From Kitagawia praeruptora (Eukaryota > Streptophyta > Magnoliopsida > Apiales > Apiaceae), in NCBI GenBank assembly GCA_037693485.1, contig CM075346.1, forward strand, positions 46,856,001 through 46,920,000: 64,000 nucleotides of DNA, in the 5' to 3' direction. Position 1 is the first letter of the stretch. Every line of letters starts with the position of its first letter. The notes beneath the pieces are model-generated. The model had not been told where the DNA came from and ran no database searches. It was given only the letters and a program-made list of their open reading frames with translations. Of this stretch, positions 31,886 to 41,194 are shown piece after piece. Made by a program: the position numbers and the translations under genes.

Positions 31886-32730
31886 TCGTGTAGAAGAGAG
31901 AAAAGAAATTGAAGGTTGAAGAAGAAATTTGGCTTTTCGTAGCTAGGGTTTCAGGGGTTTAGAGAGTGTAGATGCTTGAGAAATCGAATGAAATGAATCG
32001 AATAGATGTGAGATTGTATAAGTATGAAGTACTTGAATTGTCGATTAGCAGACTGTTTTGTATCGACAAGTCAGGCATTCGAGAAGTAGAAAACAACTAT
32101 TCGAGAAGTCAAGAATGGCTTAATCGATAACTCAAGCAGATAGAAACTCACAGCTGGCAGTTATCTAACTTAGAAATAATTCTAAATTAAATAAAATGTG
32201 TTTTTATGAGTGAATTAAATTTTTAGATAAAAATCCAAAATTGGTTAAAATTCAGCGAGAATTCAGCCTTTTCAAATGATTCGAGAACTCAAATATAGTG
32301 TTCGAGAACTCAATCATTCGAGAACTCAGTTACTATATTCGAGAAGTCTAGAATTCCTCTATTCGATATCTCAGAAAGACTCTATTCGAGAACTCAAGAG
32401 TACTCTAATGAGACTTATTAGAGATGTCGAATAGTGAATCATTCGAGAAGTCTGACTTATCGAACTATACCCATCACTCATAAAAATTTGATTTTCACTA
32501 TCTTGTAAAAATTTACCAGACATATTCATTGAAAAATATCCTAGCAAATCAAATAGTGACTTTCTCAAAATTTCATAGAAATTTTGAGTTAATAAAAATA
32601 TGATTTTCAACATATGCAACAGATTTGAAATATTTATAAATCATATTTCAGCCAACACTTACTTCAAAAATATTGAGGATTTAGATAAAGTAAGTGTTTA
32701 CTGCTGCAACAATCTAGATGATGTATTCAC
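31886..32730 (-). other. Copia B spacer between pol and third ORF, with TTCGAGAA array
   Basis: 845-bp non-coding spacer. Between 32078 and 32449 it has eight perfect TTCGAGAA motifs (32078, 32100, 32280, 32301, 32317, 32338, 32385, 32442) within the phrase ATTCGAGAACTCA or ATTCGAGAAGTC, the inverted form of the LTR phrase GAGTTCTCGAAT. Related TATCGA..CTCA variants lie between. The array is 200-560 bp upstream of the third-ORF ATG, so it could belong to a promoter for a separate third-ORF transcript. Confidence 0.65.
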
Positions 32731-35700
32731 TTAGCCAGAATCTGAAGAATTCAGCATTCCAATCTCACTTACCAACCTTGTGAAGGTGGCTTCATCTAAT
32801 GGCTTAGTGAATATATCAGCTAGTTGTTTATCTGTAGAGACATAATGCAACTCAATGGTTCCATTAGTTGCATGTTCTCTTATGAAATGATATCTGATGT
32901 CAATGTGCTTTGTTCTAGAATGATTGACAGGATTGGCAACTATAGAGATTGCACTTGTGTTGTCACACATGATTGGAATTCTTTCCAACACAAGTCCATA
33001 ATCTCTAAGTTGATTTCTAATCCAAAGCACTTGAGCACAGCAACTTCCAGCAGCTATGTATTCAGCCTCAGCTGTAGAAGTTGACACAGATTGTTGCTTC
33101 TTGCTATACCAAGAAACTAACCTTTGTCCAAGAAACTGGCAGCTTCCTGAGGTGCTTTTCCTATCCACTCTGCATCCAGCATAATCAGCATCAGAGTAGC
33201 CAACCAGATTGAACCCTGTGTCCTTAGGGTACCATAATCCCAAGTTAGGAGTGCCCTTCAGATATCTAAAGATCCTTTTTATTGCAATCAAATGTGATTC
33301 CTTTGGATTTGATTGAAACCTTGCACACAAGCATGTAGCAAACATGATGTCTGGCCTACTTGCAGTGAGGTAGAGTAGAGAACCAACCATGCCTCTGTAG
33401 ACTGAGATATCTACTCTCTTGCCTTTAGCATCTTCATCCAATTTAGTGGCAGTGGTCATGGGTGTCTTGGCAGGTGAACAATCTTCCAAGTCAAACTTCT
33501 TCAATAAATCCTTGATGTACTTGGTTTGACTGATAAAGATACCATCCTTCCTTTGACTGACTTGCAACCCTAGAAAGAATGTCAACTCTCCCATCATACT
33601 CATCTCATATCTGCTCTGCATGAGTTTAGAGAATTTATCACACAGTTTCTCATTTGTAGAACCAAAAATGATATCATCCACATAGATTTGAACTAGGATC
33701 ATATCATCACCATGCTTCTTGTAAAACAGTGTCTTGTCCAATGTGCCTCGAGTGAATTGATTTTCAAGAAGAAATTGTGATAGAGTATCATACCATGCTC
33801 TTGGAGCTTGCTTAAGTCCATACAGTGCCTTAAGCAATCTGTAGACAAATTCTGGGAAATGTGGATCCTCAAAGCCAGGTGGTTGTTGCACATAAACCTC
33901 TTCTTCCAACTCTCCATTTAGAAATGCACTCTTGACATCCATTTGATAAACTTTAAAGTTTGAATGAGCAGCAAATGCCAAGAATATTCTAATGGCTTCC
34001 AATCTAGCAACAGGGGCAAATGTCTCATCATAATCAATGCCTTCCTGTTGAGAGTATCCTTTTGCAACCAGCCTTGCTTTGTTTCTTATTATTACACCAT
34101 CTTCATCCATCTTATTCTTCAGAACCCATTTTGTTCCAACAATGGTTCTATTCTTTGGTGCAGGCACAAGTTCCCATACTTTGTTCCTTTCAAATTGATT
34201 CAGCTCCTCTTGCATGGCAATAATCCAATCTGGATCCAACAATGCATCATCAAGTTTCTTAGGCTCAACTTGTGATAGAAAACATCCATAGAGGCACTCA
34301 TTTTGAGTTGCTCTCCTAGTCCTTACTCCTGCATTAGGATCTCCAATGATTTGCTCTGCAGTGTGTGATCTATCCCATTTCCTTGAGTGTTCAGCCTGAT
34401 TTCTCATCCTTGATGTTGCTTCATCATCCTCATCATGATCATCCTCATTTCCTCCCCCTGTGAAGTTGCCATTACTCACAGGTGTGTCTTGGATGCTTGT
34501 TTCTTCACTATTGATTGGCACAAATTCTTCTCTTGTATCATTATTCACTTGAGTTTGTTGAACTTGAGTTTCAACTCTAGTTTCAGTCTCTTCATCAGAA
34601 TCATCTAGATTATCAAACTTCAATGGATCTTTGTCTTCATCATTGGCTTCTTCTAGTCCAGGTAGTTTGCTGTCATCAAATGTTACATCTGTGCTTTCCA
34701 TAACTTTCTTTTGACTGATGACATAAACCTTGTATGCAATTCTTTCCATAGAATAGCCAAGAAAAATTCCTTCAAATGCTTTTGCATCAAACTTTCCAAC
34801 ATATTCAGAATTGTCCTTAAGTACAAAGCATTTGCTTCCAAAAGTATGAATATACTTCAGTGTAGGCTTCTTTCCAGTCATCAAGTTGTAAGGAGTCTTT
34901 CCAGTGTTTTTGTTGATGAGGGTTCTGTTCTGAATATAGCATGCAGTGCTCACAGCCTCAGCCCAAAAACATGTGGGCATTTTTGCATCAAGTAACATTG
35001 TTCTAGCAGCCTCAATTAGAGTTCTATTCTTTCTCTCAACAACTCCATTTTGTTGTGGAGTCCTTGGAGCTGAGAATTGCTGAGAAATGCCATTCTCTTT
35101 GCAGAATGCTTCAAGTGTGGCATTTCTGAACTCTGTTCCATTATCACTCCTCAATGCAATCACACTTGCATCGTTTGCCTTTGCTTCCTTGTCAACTTTC
35201 TTTATATGCTCAATGATTACTTGTGGAGCCTCATCTTTTGATGCCAGAAATTCTACCCATGTATACCTTGAAAAATCATCAACCATTACCAGGGCATACT
35301 TCTTTCTTCCAAGTGACATTATGTTAACAGGCCCAAACAAATCCATATGGATAAGTTGTAGTGGCTTGGTTACAGATGTCACTGTCTTTGACTTGTGGCT
35401 TGATCTCTTCATTTTTCCTTTTTGACAAGCCTCACACACTCCTTCTTGGCAGAATTCAAGTGTGGGCATGCCTCTCACTAACTCTCTTTTGACTAGAGAA
35501 TTAATGGCCTTAAAGTTCAGGTGTGATAGTTTCTTGTGCCACAGCCAACAATCTTCATTTGATGCTTTTGAGTAAAAGCAACAAATTTTGTCCTTGTTTG
35601 CAGAGTCCATATTGGCTACAAACAGGCTTCCCTTCCTTACTCCAGATAGAGCAAAATCACCAGTCTTCTTGTGGGTGATCAAACATTCATCTTTGTCAAA

Positions 35701-36003
35701 ATTCACTTTGAATCCTCTATCAGTAAACTGACCAACACTTAACAGATTATGCTTGAGCCCCTTGACTAGTGCTACATCTTCAATGATGACATTTCCAACT
35801 TTCAGCTTGCCATATCCCAATGTGTTACCCATGCTGTCATCTCCAAAAGCAACCATTGGGCCAGCCTTTTCCTCATACTGTGATAGCAGGGCCATATCAC
35901 CAGTCATATGATTTGAGCATCCACTGTCCAAAATCCACATGACCTTCTTCTCACCTTCTTTGCCCTGCAAACACAAAGGTATTACTTTTCCTTTGGTACC
36001 CAA
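32731..36003 (-). CDS. pol: Copia B pol: protease, integrase, reverse transcriptase, RNase H
   Basis: Uninterrupted 1,090-codon frame; there is no ATG at its start, so it must be made as a fusion with Gag or from a spliced RNA. In order: protease ILDSGCSNHMTG (about residue 25-36); integrase zinc domain WHKKLSHLNF..CEACQKGK (about 155-200); core MDLFGPVNI, RSDNGTEFRN and PQQNGVVERKNRT (about 222-330); RT with KARLVAKGYSQQEG, MDVKSAFLNGELEEEVY and catalytic YVDDIIFGSTN (about residue 773); RNase H SDADYAGCRVDRKST, STAEAEYIAAG, DNTSAISIVANP; end TKHIDIRYHFIREHA and a C-terminal ADIFTKPLDEATF. All catalytic residues are present. One oddity is APRTPQQNG where copia A has APGTPQQNG. It should be enzymatically competent if expressed. 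Confidence 0.95.
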   Translation of the reverse strand: MGTKGKVIPLCLQGKEGEKKVMWILDSGCSNHMTGDMALLSQYEEKAGPMVAFGDDSMGNTLGYGKLKVGNVIIEDVALVKGLKHNLLSVGQFTDRGFKVNFDKDECLITHKKTGDFALSGVRKGSLFVANMDSANKDKICCFYSKASNEDCWLWHKKLSHLNFKAINSLVKRELVRGMPTLEFCQEGVCEACQKGKMKRSSHKSKTVTSVTKPLQLIHMDLFGPVNIMSLGRKKYALVMVDDFSRYTWVEFLASKDEAPQVIIEHIKKVDKEAKANDASVIALRSDNGTEFRNATLEAFCKENGISQQFSAPRTPQQNGVVERKNRTLIEAARTMLLDAKMPTCFWAEAVSTACYIQNRTLINKNTGKTPYNLMTGKKPTLKYIHTFGSKCFVLKDNSEYVGKFDAKAFEGIFLGYSMERIAYKVYVISQKKVMESTDVTFDDSKLPGLEEANDEDKDPLKFDNLDDSDEETETRVETQVQQTQVNNDTREEFVPINSEETSIQDTPVSNGNFTGGGNEDDHDEDDEATSRMRNQAEHSRKWDRSHTAEQIIGDPNAGVRTRRATQNECLYGCFLSQVEPKKLDDALLDPDWIIAMQEELNQFERNKVWELVPAPKNRTIVGTKWVLKNKMDEDGVIIRNKARLVAKGYSQQEGIDYDETFAPVARLEAIRIFLAFAAHSNFKVYQMDVKSAFLNGELEEEVYVQQPPGFEDPHFPEFVYRLLKALYGLKQAPRAWYDTLSQFLLENQFTRGTLDKTLFYKKHGDDMILVQIYVDDIIFGSTNEKLCDKFSKLMQSRYEMSMMGELTFFLGLQVSQRKDGIFISQTKYIKDLLKKFDLEDCSPAKTPMTTATKLDEDAKGKRVDISVYRGMVGSLLYLTASRPDIMFATCLCARFQSNPKESHLIAIKRIFRYLKGTPNLGLWYPKDTGFNLVGYSDADYAGCRVDRKSTSGSCQFLGQRLVSWYSKKQQSVSTSTAEAEYIAAGSCCAQVLWIRNQLRDYGLVLERIPIMCDNTSAISIVANPVNHSRTKHIDIRYHFIREHATNGTIELHYVSTDKQLADIFTKPLDEATFTRLVSEIGMLNSSDSG

Positions 36004-36428
36004 ACAAGTTTGGGTCCATGTGACTTAGAGACAGTTTTATCATAAACAACATGCTTGTTAACTTTCTTAGTGTCAGTCTTCTTGTCACTGTTGGAAGTCT
36101 TAGAACCTGAGGTTTCAGACTTAGGTGACAAAGGTACCTTCCTAGCTTTAGGAGGACTTGAAGACTTTGACCTTGTGTAGTGTGTGTGAGAATTGTGACT
36201 GATACAACCATCAATGAACTGTCTTCTTAAATTAAAACAACTAGTCATAACATTCATATTGCATGGCATACAGTCAAATTTATCACAGAAGGGTGCATCT
36301 CTATGTCTTAGAGGCACAGAACAATCATAGAAAGGTTTAGACACACTACCAACAGGTTTCTTGCATGCATGAGTTAGATGGTTGGTACTGAAACAGTTCT
36401 GACAAGTTTTCCTAGGGGCATTAGGCAT
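35982..36428 (-). CDS. Copia B zinc-finger segment between gag and pol
   Basis: Starts MPNAPRKTCQNCFSTNHL, with one clear CCHC knuckle CQNCFSTNHLTHAC and a second cysteine-rich region with CFNLRRQF, then a Ser/Lys-rich tail ending LVWVPKEK and TAA. It is homologous to the segment at 22651-23079 in copia A. Relative to gag it is one base off (it overlaps the gag end by 55 nt), and relative to pol it is again one base off. I see no standard slippery heptamer at the gag or pol junction. The GAG/zinc-finger frame change could be a one-base lesion; the pol junction has an acceptor-like TTTGTGTTTGCAG|GG (ending 35965). Confidence 0.65.
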   Translation of the reverse strand: MPNAPRKTCQNCFSTNHLTHACKKPVGSVSKPFYDCSVPLRHRDAPFCDKFDCMPCNMNVMTSCFNLRRQFIDGCISHNSHTHYTRSKSSSPPKARKVPLSPKSETSGSKTSNSDKKTDTKKVNKHVVYDKTVSKSHGPKLVWVPKEK

Positions 36429-38488
36429 ATAAGCATAGTTGTATCCTTGTTAATCCCTAACTTGCCATTTCTGTTCTGTTTCTTTTTAGTCACTTCCTTT
36501 TCTGATTCACTCTTCCCAGCTGATACAAACTTAACAAACTTCTTAGGTCTTGGCCTATCAACTACTGGCTTCTTGGTCTTTGACTTGGCACTCTCACCCT
36601 TAGAGGATGCTTGCTGTTCACTAGATTGTGCCTCATCCTCATCATTCAACATTTGCTTGATGAGTAAGGCATCCTCATCAATTTCAAATGTTGATTCCTT
36701 AAAAATTGGATTTTCAGTTTTTCTCAAAATGTGAGGCACTTTCTCATGAACAGCTGTGTCCTCTTCGATGACAGCATAGCCTTTCCTTTGTTTGAGAGAG
36801 TCATAGTCAAGTCCAATAGCTGCTTTAGGTTTAGCTTCAATTTTCTCACAGTAGGATTGCACTAAACCAGATGATTTCTTGAAAGTTTTAAGTTTGAATT
36901 CATTCTCAGCTAATTCATCCCTAAGAGCCTTCTCTACTTGACTAGCACATAGAACCTTGTTCTCCAAATATTCAACTTCTTTCTTAAGGTTTTCTACTTG
37001 CATAGCAGTTAGCTCAAGTTCCTCATTCTTTTTGGTTAATACTTCATTTCTAGTAGACAGTTTAGCAATCTCCTCATTAGCAGCAGTCATACTAGTATGA
37101 ATATTAAACATTTCAACAGATAATTGTTCAATCATGGATTTGTATTCAGAAACAAACATGTCTATAGTAGTGAGAGATGGTACCTGAGAATCAGATGAAG
37201 ATGAGTCATCCTTGGAGTTGGCCATCAAGGCATAATTGCAGAATTCTTGTTCCTCTTCATCACTCTCAGAATCATCCCAACACTTCCCTTCAGCTATGTA
37301 GGCCTTACCATGTGTCTGCTTTTTCAGAAGGGCCTCATACTTAGCTTCTAGCTCAAGATAATCTCTATCCTTCTTTTTAGGCTTCTTGCATTCACTGGCA
37401 AAATGCCCTAGGTCATTGCATCTATAACACCTTACAGATGACCTATCCACATAACCGGTTTTGAACTTATTTCTGTTTGGTTTCACAGGTGCCTTGTTCT
37501 TGTTGGCTGAATGGTTTTGAGTTTTGGGTTTGAAGGGTTGATTTCTTTTAAATATGATGTTTGGAAATTTTCTGGCCATGAAAGCATATGAAGTATTTTC
37601 CATCCCATCAAGTTCTTCCAGAGTGTAAAACTCCTCTTCTTCTTCCTCCTTTTCCTCAACAGGTTCACTCACCCCAGCTTCAGTTTCTTCATCATCTGCC
37701 ACCTCCTCTATCCTTAGTTGGCTTGTAGATGCTTCTAGGTCCAGGATGGATTTGTTGACAATCAAGGCACATGATGTGTTTATCATCCTACCTTGGTTTG
37801 CTTGGATAGCCCTCTTCTGAAGCAACTCAAGTTCATGAGTCTTTAGGACTCCATAGAGTACATCATAGGTGACTTTGTTCAAATCTCTCTCTCTTAGGGA
37901 AATGACTCTTTGCTCCAGATGATTTGGTGAAGACAACAGAAATTTCATATTTAACTCCTTGGTGCTGTAAACCTTTCCATTCATCTGCAACTCAGTAACT
38001 AGCTTGTGAAACCTTTCAAACATCTCAGTGATGCTTTCCTTGGGTTGTGCCATGAAAGCTTCATACTGTGTGACCAATATCTGTTTCCTGTTTTCTTTAA
38101 CCTCATCAGTCCCTTCACACAACACCTCAATGTGATCCCACATCTCTTTAGCAGACGTGCATGATGCAATGTTTGCAAACATTGACATATCCATGGAATC
38201 AATGATGAGCAACATGAGGTGGCTGTCAAGAGCAACCTTCTCCCTTTCTGACTCTGTCCACTTTGATGGATCCTTGGCCTCATAAGCTCTAGGGATTGTT
38301 ATGGTTCCAACAGTCTTCTCTGGTATCTCTTGTTGTGGAACAAAAGGACCATTCTTGAGAATCTCAGGATACAAGGGATGAGAGGCTTTGATGAACAACA
38401 TCATCTTTATCTTCCAGAGGTTGAAGTTTTCTTTATCAAACTTAGGGACCTTCACCGTTCCTGTAGTCTTTGGTGTATTCGAACTCAT
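36374..38488 (-). CDS. gag: Copia B gag (capsid/nucleocapsid)
   Basis: The ATG at 38488 (MSSNTPKTTGTVKVPKF) is chosen because the copia gag domain begins right after it, 30 bp downstream of the primer site; the frame is also open upstream into the LTR but without homology. The gag domain (FNLWKIKMMLFIKA, SCTSAKEMWDHIEVLCEG, HKLVTELQMNGKVYS) spans about residues 20-240. An acidic stretch EEKEEEEEEFYTLEE lies near 300. The CCHC knuckle CYRCNDLGHFASEC is at about 353-366. A long coiled coil (EEIAKLSTRNEVLTKKNEEL) is near 480-570. It ends at 36374 after 704 codons, the last 15 or so out of the conserved frame, so the natural end may be different. Homologous over most of its length to copia A gag. 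Confidence 0.85.
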   Translation of the reverse strand: MSSNTPKTTGTVKVPKFDKENFNLWKIKMMLFIKASHPLYPEILKNGPFVPQQEIPEKTVGTITIPRAYEAKDPSKWTESEREKVALDSHLMLLIIDSMDMSMFANIASCTSAKEMWDHIEVLCEGTDEVKENRKQILVTQYEAFMAQPKESITEMFERFHKLVTELQMNGKVYSTKELNMKFLLSSPNHLEQRVISLRERDLNKVTYDVLYGVLKTHELELLQKRAIQANQGRMINTSCALIVNKSILDLEASTSQLRIEEVADDEETEAGVSEPVEEKEEEEEEFYTLEELDGMENTSYAFMARKFPNIIFKRNQPFKPKTQNHSANKNKAPVKPNRNKFKTGYVDRSSVRCYRCNDLGHFASECKKPKKKDRDYLELEAKYEALLKKQTHGKAYIAEGKCWDDSESDEEEQEFCNYALMANSKDDSSSSDSQVPSLTTIDMFVSEYKSMIEQLSVEMFNIHTSMTAANEEIAKLSTRNEVLTKKNEELELTAMQVENLKKEVEYLENKVLCASQVEKALRDELAENEFKLKTFKKSSGLVQSYCEKIEAKPKAAIGLDYDSLKQRKGYAVIEEDTAVHEKVPHILRKTENPIFKESTFEIDEDALLIKQMLNDEDEAQSSEQQASSKGESAKSKTKKPVVDRPRPKKFVKFVSAGKSESEKEVTKKKQNRNGKLGINKDTTMLICLMPLGKLVRTVSVPTI

Positions 38489-38519
38489 GATCGTTTCTCT
38501 GTTTTTGAATAAACAGCCC

Positions 38520-38531
38520 TCTCTGATACCA
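38520..38531 (-). promoter_or_regulatory. Primer binding site of copia B
   Basis: Minus strand TGGTATCAGAGA, eleven of twelve bases matching the complement of initiator tRNA-Met, two bases after the 5' LTR end. Confidence 0.9.
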
Positions 38532-38533
38532 CT

Positions 38534-39821
38534 TGTTGAGTATTGAACACGGTAAAAGAATACAGAGGGGGGGTGAATGGATTCTTGAACTTTTCTTGGA
38601 TTGAGTCTGTGTAGCAGATAAGTGCCTGTGTGTGCAGAAATTAAGGTGCGGATAAGTAAACAACACAAGACACAATATCACTTTAATCTAATGTATATTA
38701 GATAAAGGTTGCTACAATCTGTGAATACAAATGGTAGTATTCTCAGCTTCGTTTTTCTCAGAGAGATATAGCTTACAGTGTATGAAAAACTTGACTCACA
38801 AAGTTACTAAGTTATGAAGTGAGGCTGTGTCCTTATAGAACATGGATACAGCCTGCTTACTACAAATAAGGAGCTAAAACACATTACTTTCTAGTCTGTC
38901 TATCCTTTTTGAGTAAGTGTCCAAACGGTTACAGATTTGACTTTGCAAAGCCTGTTTAGATCCACTTCTTTAGCTCCTTGTCTCTTCTATATCTCTCCAA
39001 GCTTCCTTGTAGGCTTTCCAGAGCACGTTACAGGTTGTGGTCCATAAAGTGCATTGGCTTGTTGCAGGTTTCTGACTTGTACAATTTCTTCAGTATTTTG
39101 TCTCCAAGAATGTATTCGAGAAGTGACTAAGTAAGTGATTCGAGAAATAGAATTGACTTGATCGATAACTCTGAGTTCTCGAATACTGTTATAGTGACAT
39201 ATCGAACCACTTCTCGAATAGCTCTTTTCCATCAGGATTCCTTGAGTTGTCGAATAGAGCATTTGACTTATCGAATCCTCGAGTTGTCGAATAGCTTTCT
39301 GAGTCTTTGAGATATCGAATGGAACTTTGACTTGTTGACTCTTTGAGAACTCGAATACCATCTTGACTTGTTGACTTCTTGAGTTCTCGAATAGAGTAGT
39401 AGACATATCGAATCCCTGAGATATCGAATGAGATATCGAACAGTGTATTCAGAGATATCGAATAGTGTCTTGAGATATCGAATCTCTGACTTCTCGAATG
39501 CTGGACTTCTCGAATAGACAAATATACTTCTCGAATTGGTACTTAGGCAAATTCTTCATTTCTTCAAATCCCAACTGTGATTATTTGGCAGTCTTTAACT
39601 CCTTGCTTGAGGCATGAACCATGGAACTTCTTTCAAGCATTATTCTAGACTCTATTTGTACAGTTACACAACTAGGATTTGATGCCTATTACAAGTACAA
39701 TACAAACAGAAACTCTACAACTAGAGGTTCCCTCAGTTAAGAGGTCAAGTAAGTAATGCAAAGCATTACAAACAATTAGGCTTGTTATTAGATGTATACA
39801 GGCATGCCTCTGTAACTAACA
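38534..39821 (-). repeat. 5' LTR of copia B
   Basis: 1,288 bp. The TTCnnGAA array (39116-39535) is in U3, 280-700 bp upstream of a weak TATA-like TATAAGG at 38831-38837 (minus strand). If that TATA is used, transcription starts near 38800 and R/U5 is about 270 nt. The promoter call is low confidence; LTR boundaries are certain from the matching copy and the duplicated CGAAG. Confidence 0.9.
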
Positions 39822-39826
39822 CGAAG

Positions 39827-40488
39827 TATCGAGGATGATCGGCTCTCTCTTGTACTTAATTGCTAGTAGACCAGATATTATGTTCGCAACTTGTCTATGT
39901 GCTAGATTCCAAGCTAACCCTAAAGAGTCACGTCTTATAGCTGTTAAACGTATTTTCAGATACCTTAAGGGAACCCCCAATCTTGGGATTTGGTACCCTA
40001 AAGGAACAGGTTTTGACCTAATTGGCTATACAGATTCTGACTTCGCAGGTTGTAAGATTGATCGGAAAAGTACTTCTAGAAGCTGTCAGTTTCTGGGAAG
40101 AAGGTTGGTATCTTGGTACAGCAAGAAGCAACACTCAGTATCTACCTCGACAGCCGAAGCAGAATACATTGCGGCAAGTAGTTGTTGTGCTCAGATCTTG
40201 TGGATGAGGAATCAACTTCAGGACTATGGACTCATGTTGGACAAAATTCCAATTCTATGCGACAACACGAGTGCCATTGCCATTGCCAACAATCCAGTTC
40301 AACACACCAGGACTAAGCACATTGATATCAGGTATCATTTCTTACGAGAGCATGTCATGAATGGAACTGTGGTATTATATTTTGTTCCCACAGATCAACA
40401 AATTGCAGACATCTTTACTAAACCACTGGATGAATCCACTTTCTCCAGGTTAGTTGGTGAACTTGGGATGTTAAATCTGTCTAATTAA
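39827..40488 (+). pseudogene. pol: Copia A pol, last part: end of RT and RNase H
   Basis: Resumes pol after B and the duplicated CGAAG. The frame changes by one base within the first ten bases (near 39830-39836); from ATG 39835 it is open to the natural stop at 40488. It holds the thumb/connection block GSLLYLIASRPDIMFATCLC, then RNase H: TDSDFAGCKIDRKSTS (first catalytic Asp), STAEAEYIAAS (Glu), DNTSAIAIANNP (Asp) and the closing TKHIDIRYHFLREHV. One residue in the usual KSTSGSCQFLG is Arg (KSTSRSCQFLG). Separated from its RT by 14 kb of B, so it is a pseudogene. Confidence 0.9.
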
Positions 40489-41194
40489 TTTTGGATAATT
40501 AATAACTGCAATTTGTTATAAATTCACAGGTATTTTAAATGTCCATATTTTAGGACTTGTGAATATACTTTGCATCCAGTCCTCATCTTACAGTTATCTC
40601 TATATTAATTGCCATGCTTATAAATGCTATATTTTATGGTAATGATTTAGTAAATAATTGTGTTAATTGTAGCATAATTAAATAAATATTTTACTGACAT
40701 ATATCAATTAATGATATTTTGTTAATTTTATGTCTATTTAATTGTGAGTTTATCTGATTATTGTGGATTAATTCTTGATTTACTGTGTGATTATTTTTAA
40801 ATCCATAATAATTAGAAGTATTATATGTGTATGTGTATAGACTGATAGGTTTCGGCGATAAGATGTTTTTTCGGCCGACAGGTTTCGGTGATAAGATGTT
40901 TTTTCGGCTAATTAGGTAGTTAGGTGAGAAATTATTGAGCGGTGTTATTTTTCAAACATAACCTGTCACAATTACACCTAACCCACTAATACTTGAAACC
41001 TTATAAATGATGAGTTTTTGTTTGTGTTTAACATCATCAATTTTCAGATCTACAGAGCATATACACACAATTGCTGAATATTTCAAGCTTTGATCGGAAA
41101 GATCTCACAATCCAGCTGGTGGTTTTAGAGCGGATTTCATATTCTTGTTATACGCACTAACCCTTGTTTTTGAATTTCCTCAAAGTTTTTTAAA
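40489..41194 (+). other. Copia A spacer between pol and third ORF
   Basis: AT-rich non-coding spacer. A 35-36 bp direct duplication of GGTTTCGG(C/T)GATAAGATG..TTTTTTCGGC lies at about 40847-40915. TATAAATGATG-like text near 41003 followed by CA/AT-rich leader sequence just ahead of the third ORF could be a promoter for a separate transcript, which is speculative. Element B has an 845-bp spacer at the equivalent place. Confidence 0.55.

Larger units (their letters stand above)
25681..39821 (-). mobile_element. Copia element B (young SIRE/Maximus-like element with large third ORF)
   Basis: 14,141 bp on the minus strand, bounded by LTRs 25681-26969 (3') and 38534-39821 (5') with termini TGTTAGTTAC..ACTCAACA and by the 5-bp duplication CGAAG (25676-25680, 39822-39826), all inside the pol gene of copia A. 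Internal order from the right: primer site, gag, zinc-finger segment, pol (1,090 codons, intact), spacer, third ORF (1,584 codons, intact), polypurine tract. LTRs differ by about two substitutions and one G in a G-run, so the insertion is very recent. The only doubtful points in its coding capacity are two frame changes around the zinc-finger segment. It is the youngest insertion in the window. Confidence 0.95.

Noticed and set aside
35950..36010. Programmed -1 frameshift at the copia B gag-pol boundary
   Set aside because: No X XXY YYZ heptamer in the needed frame ahead of the TAA, and copia A has the segments in the same frame with stops, so a shared frameshift mechanism does not fit.
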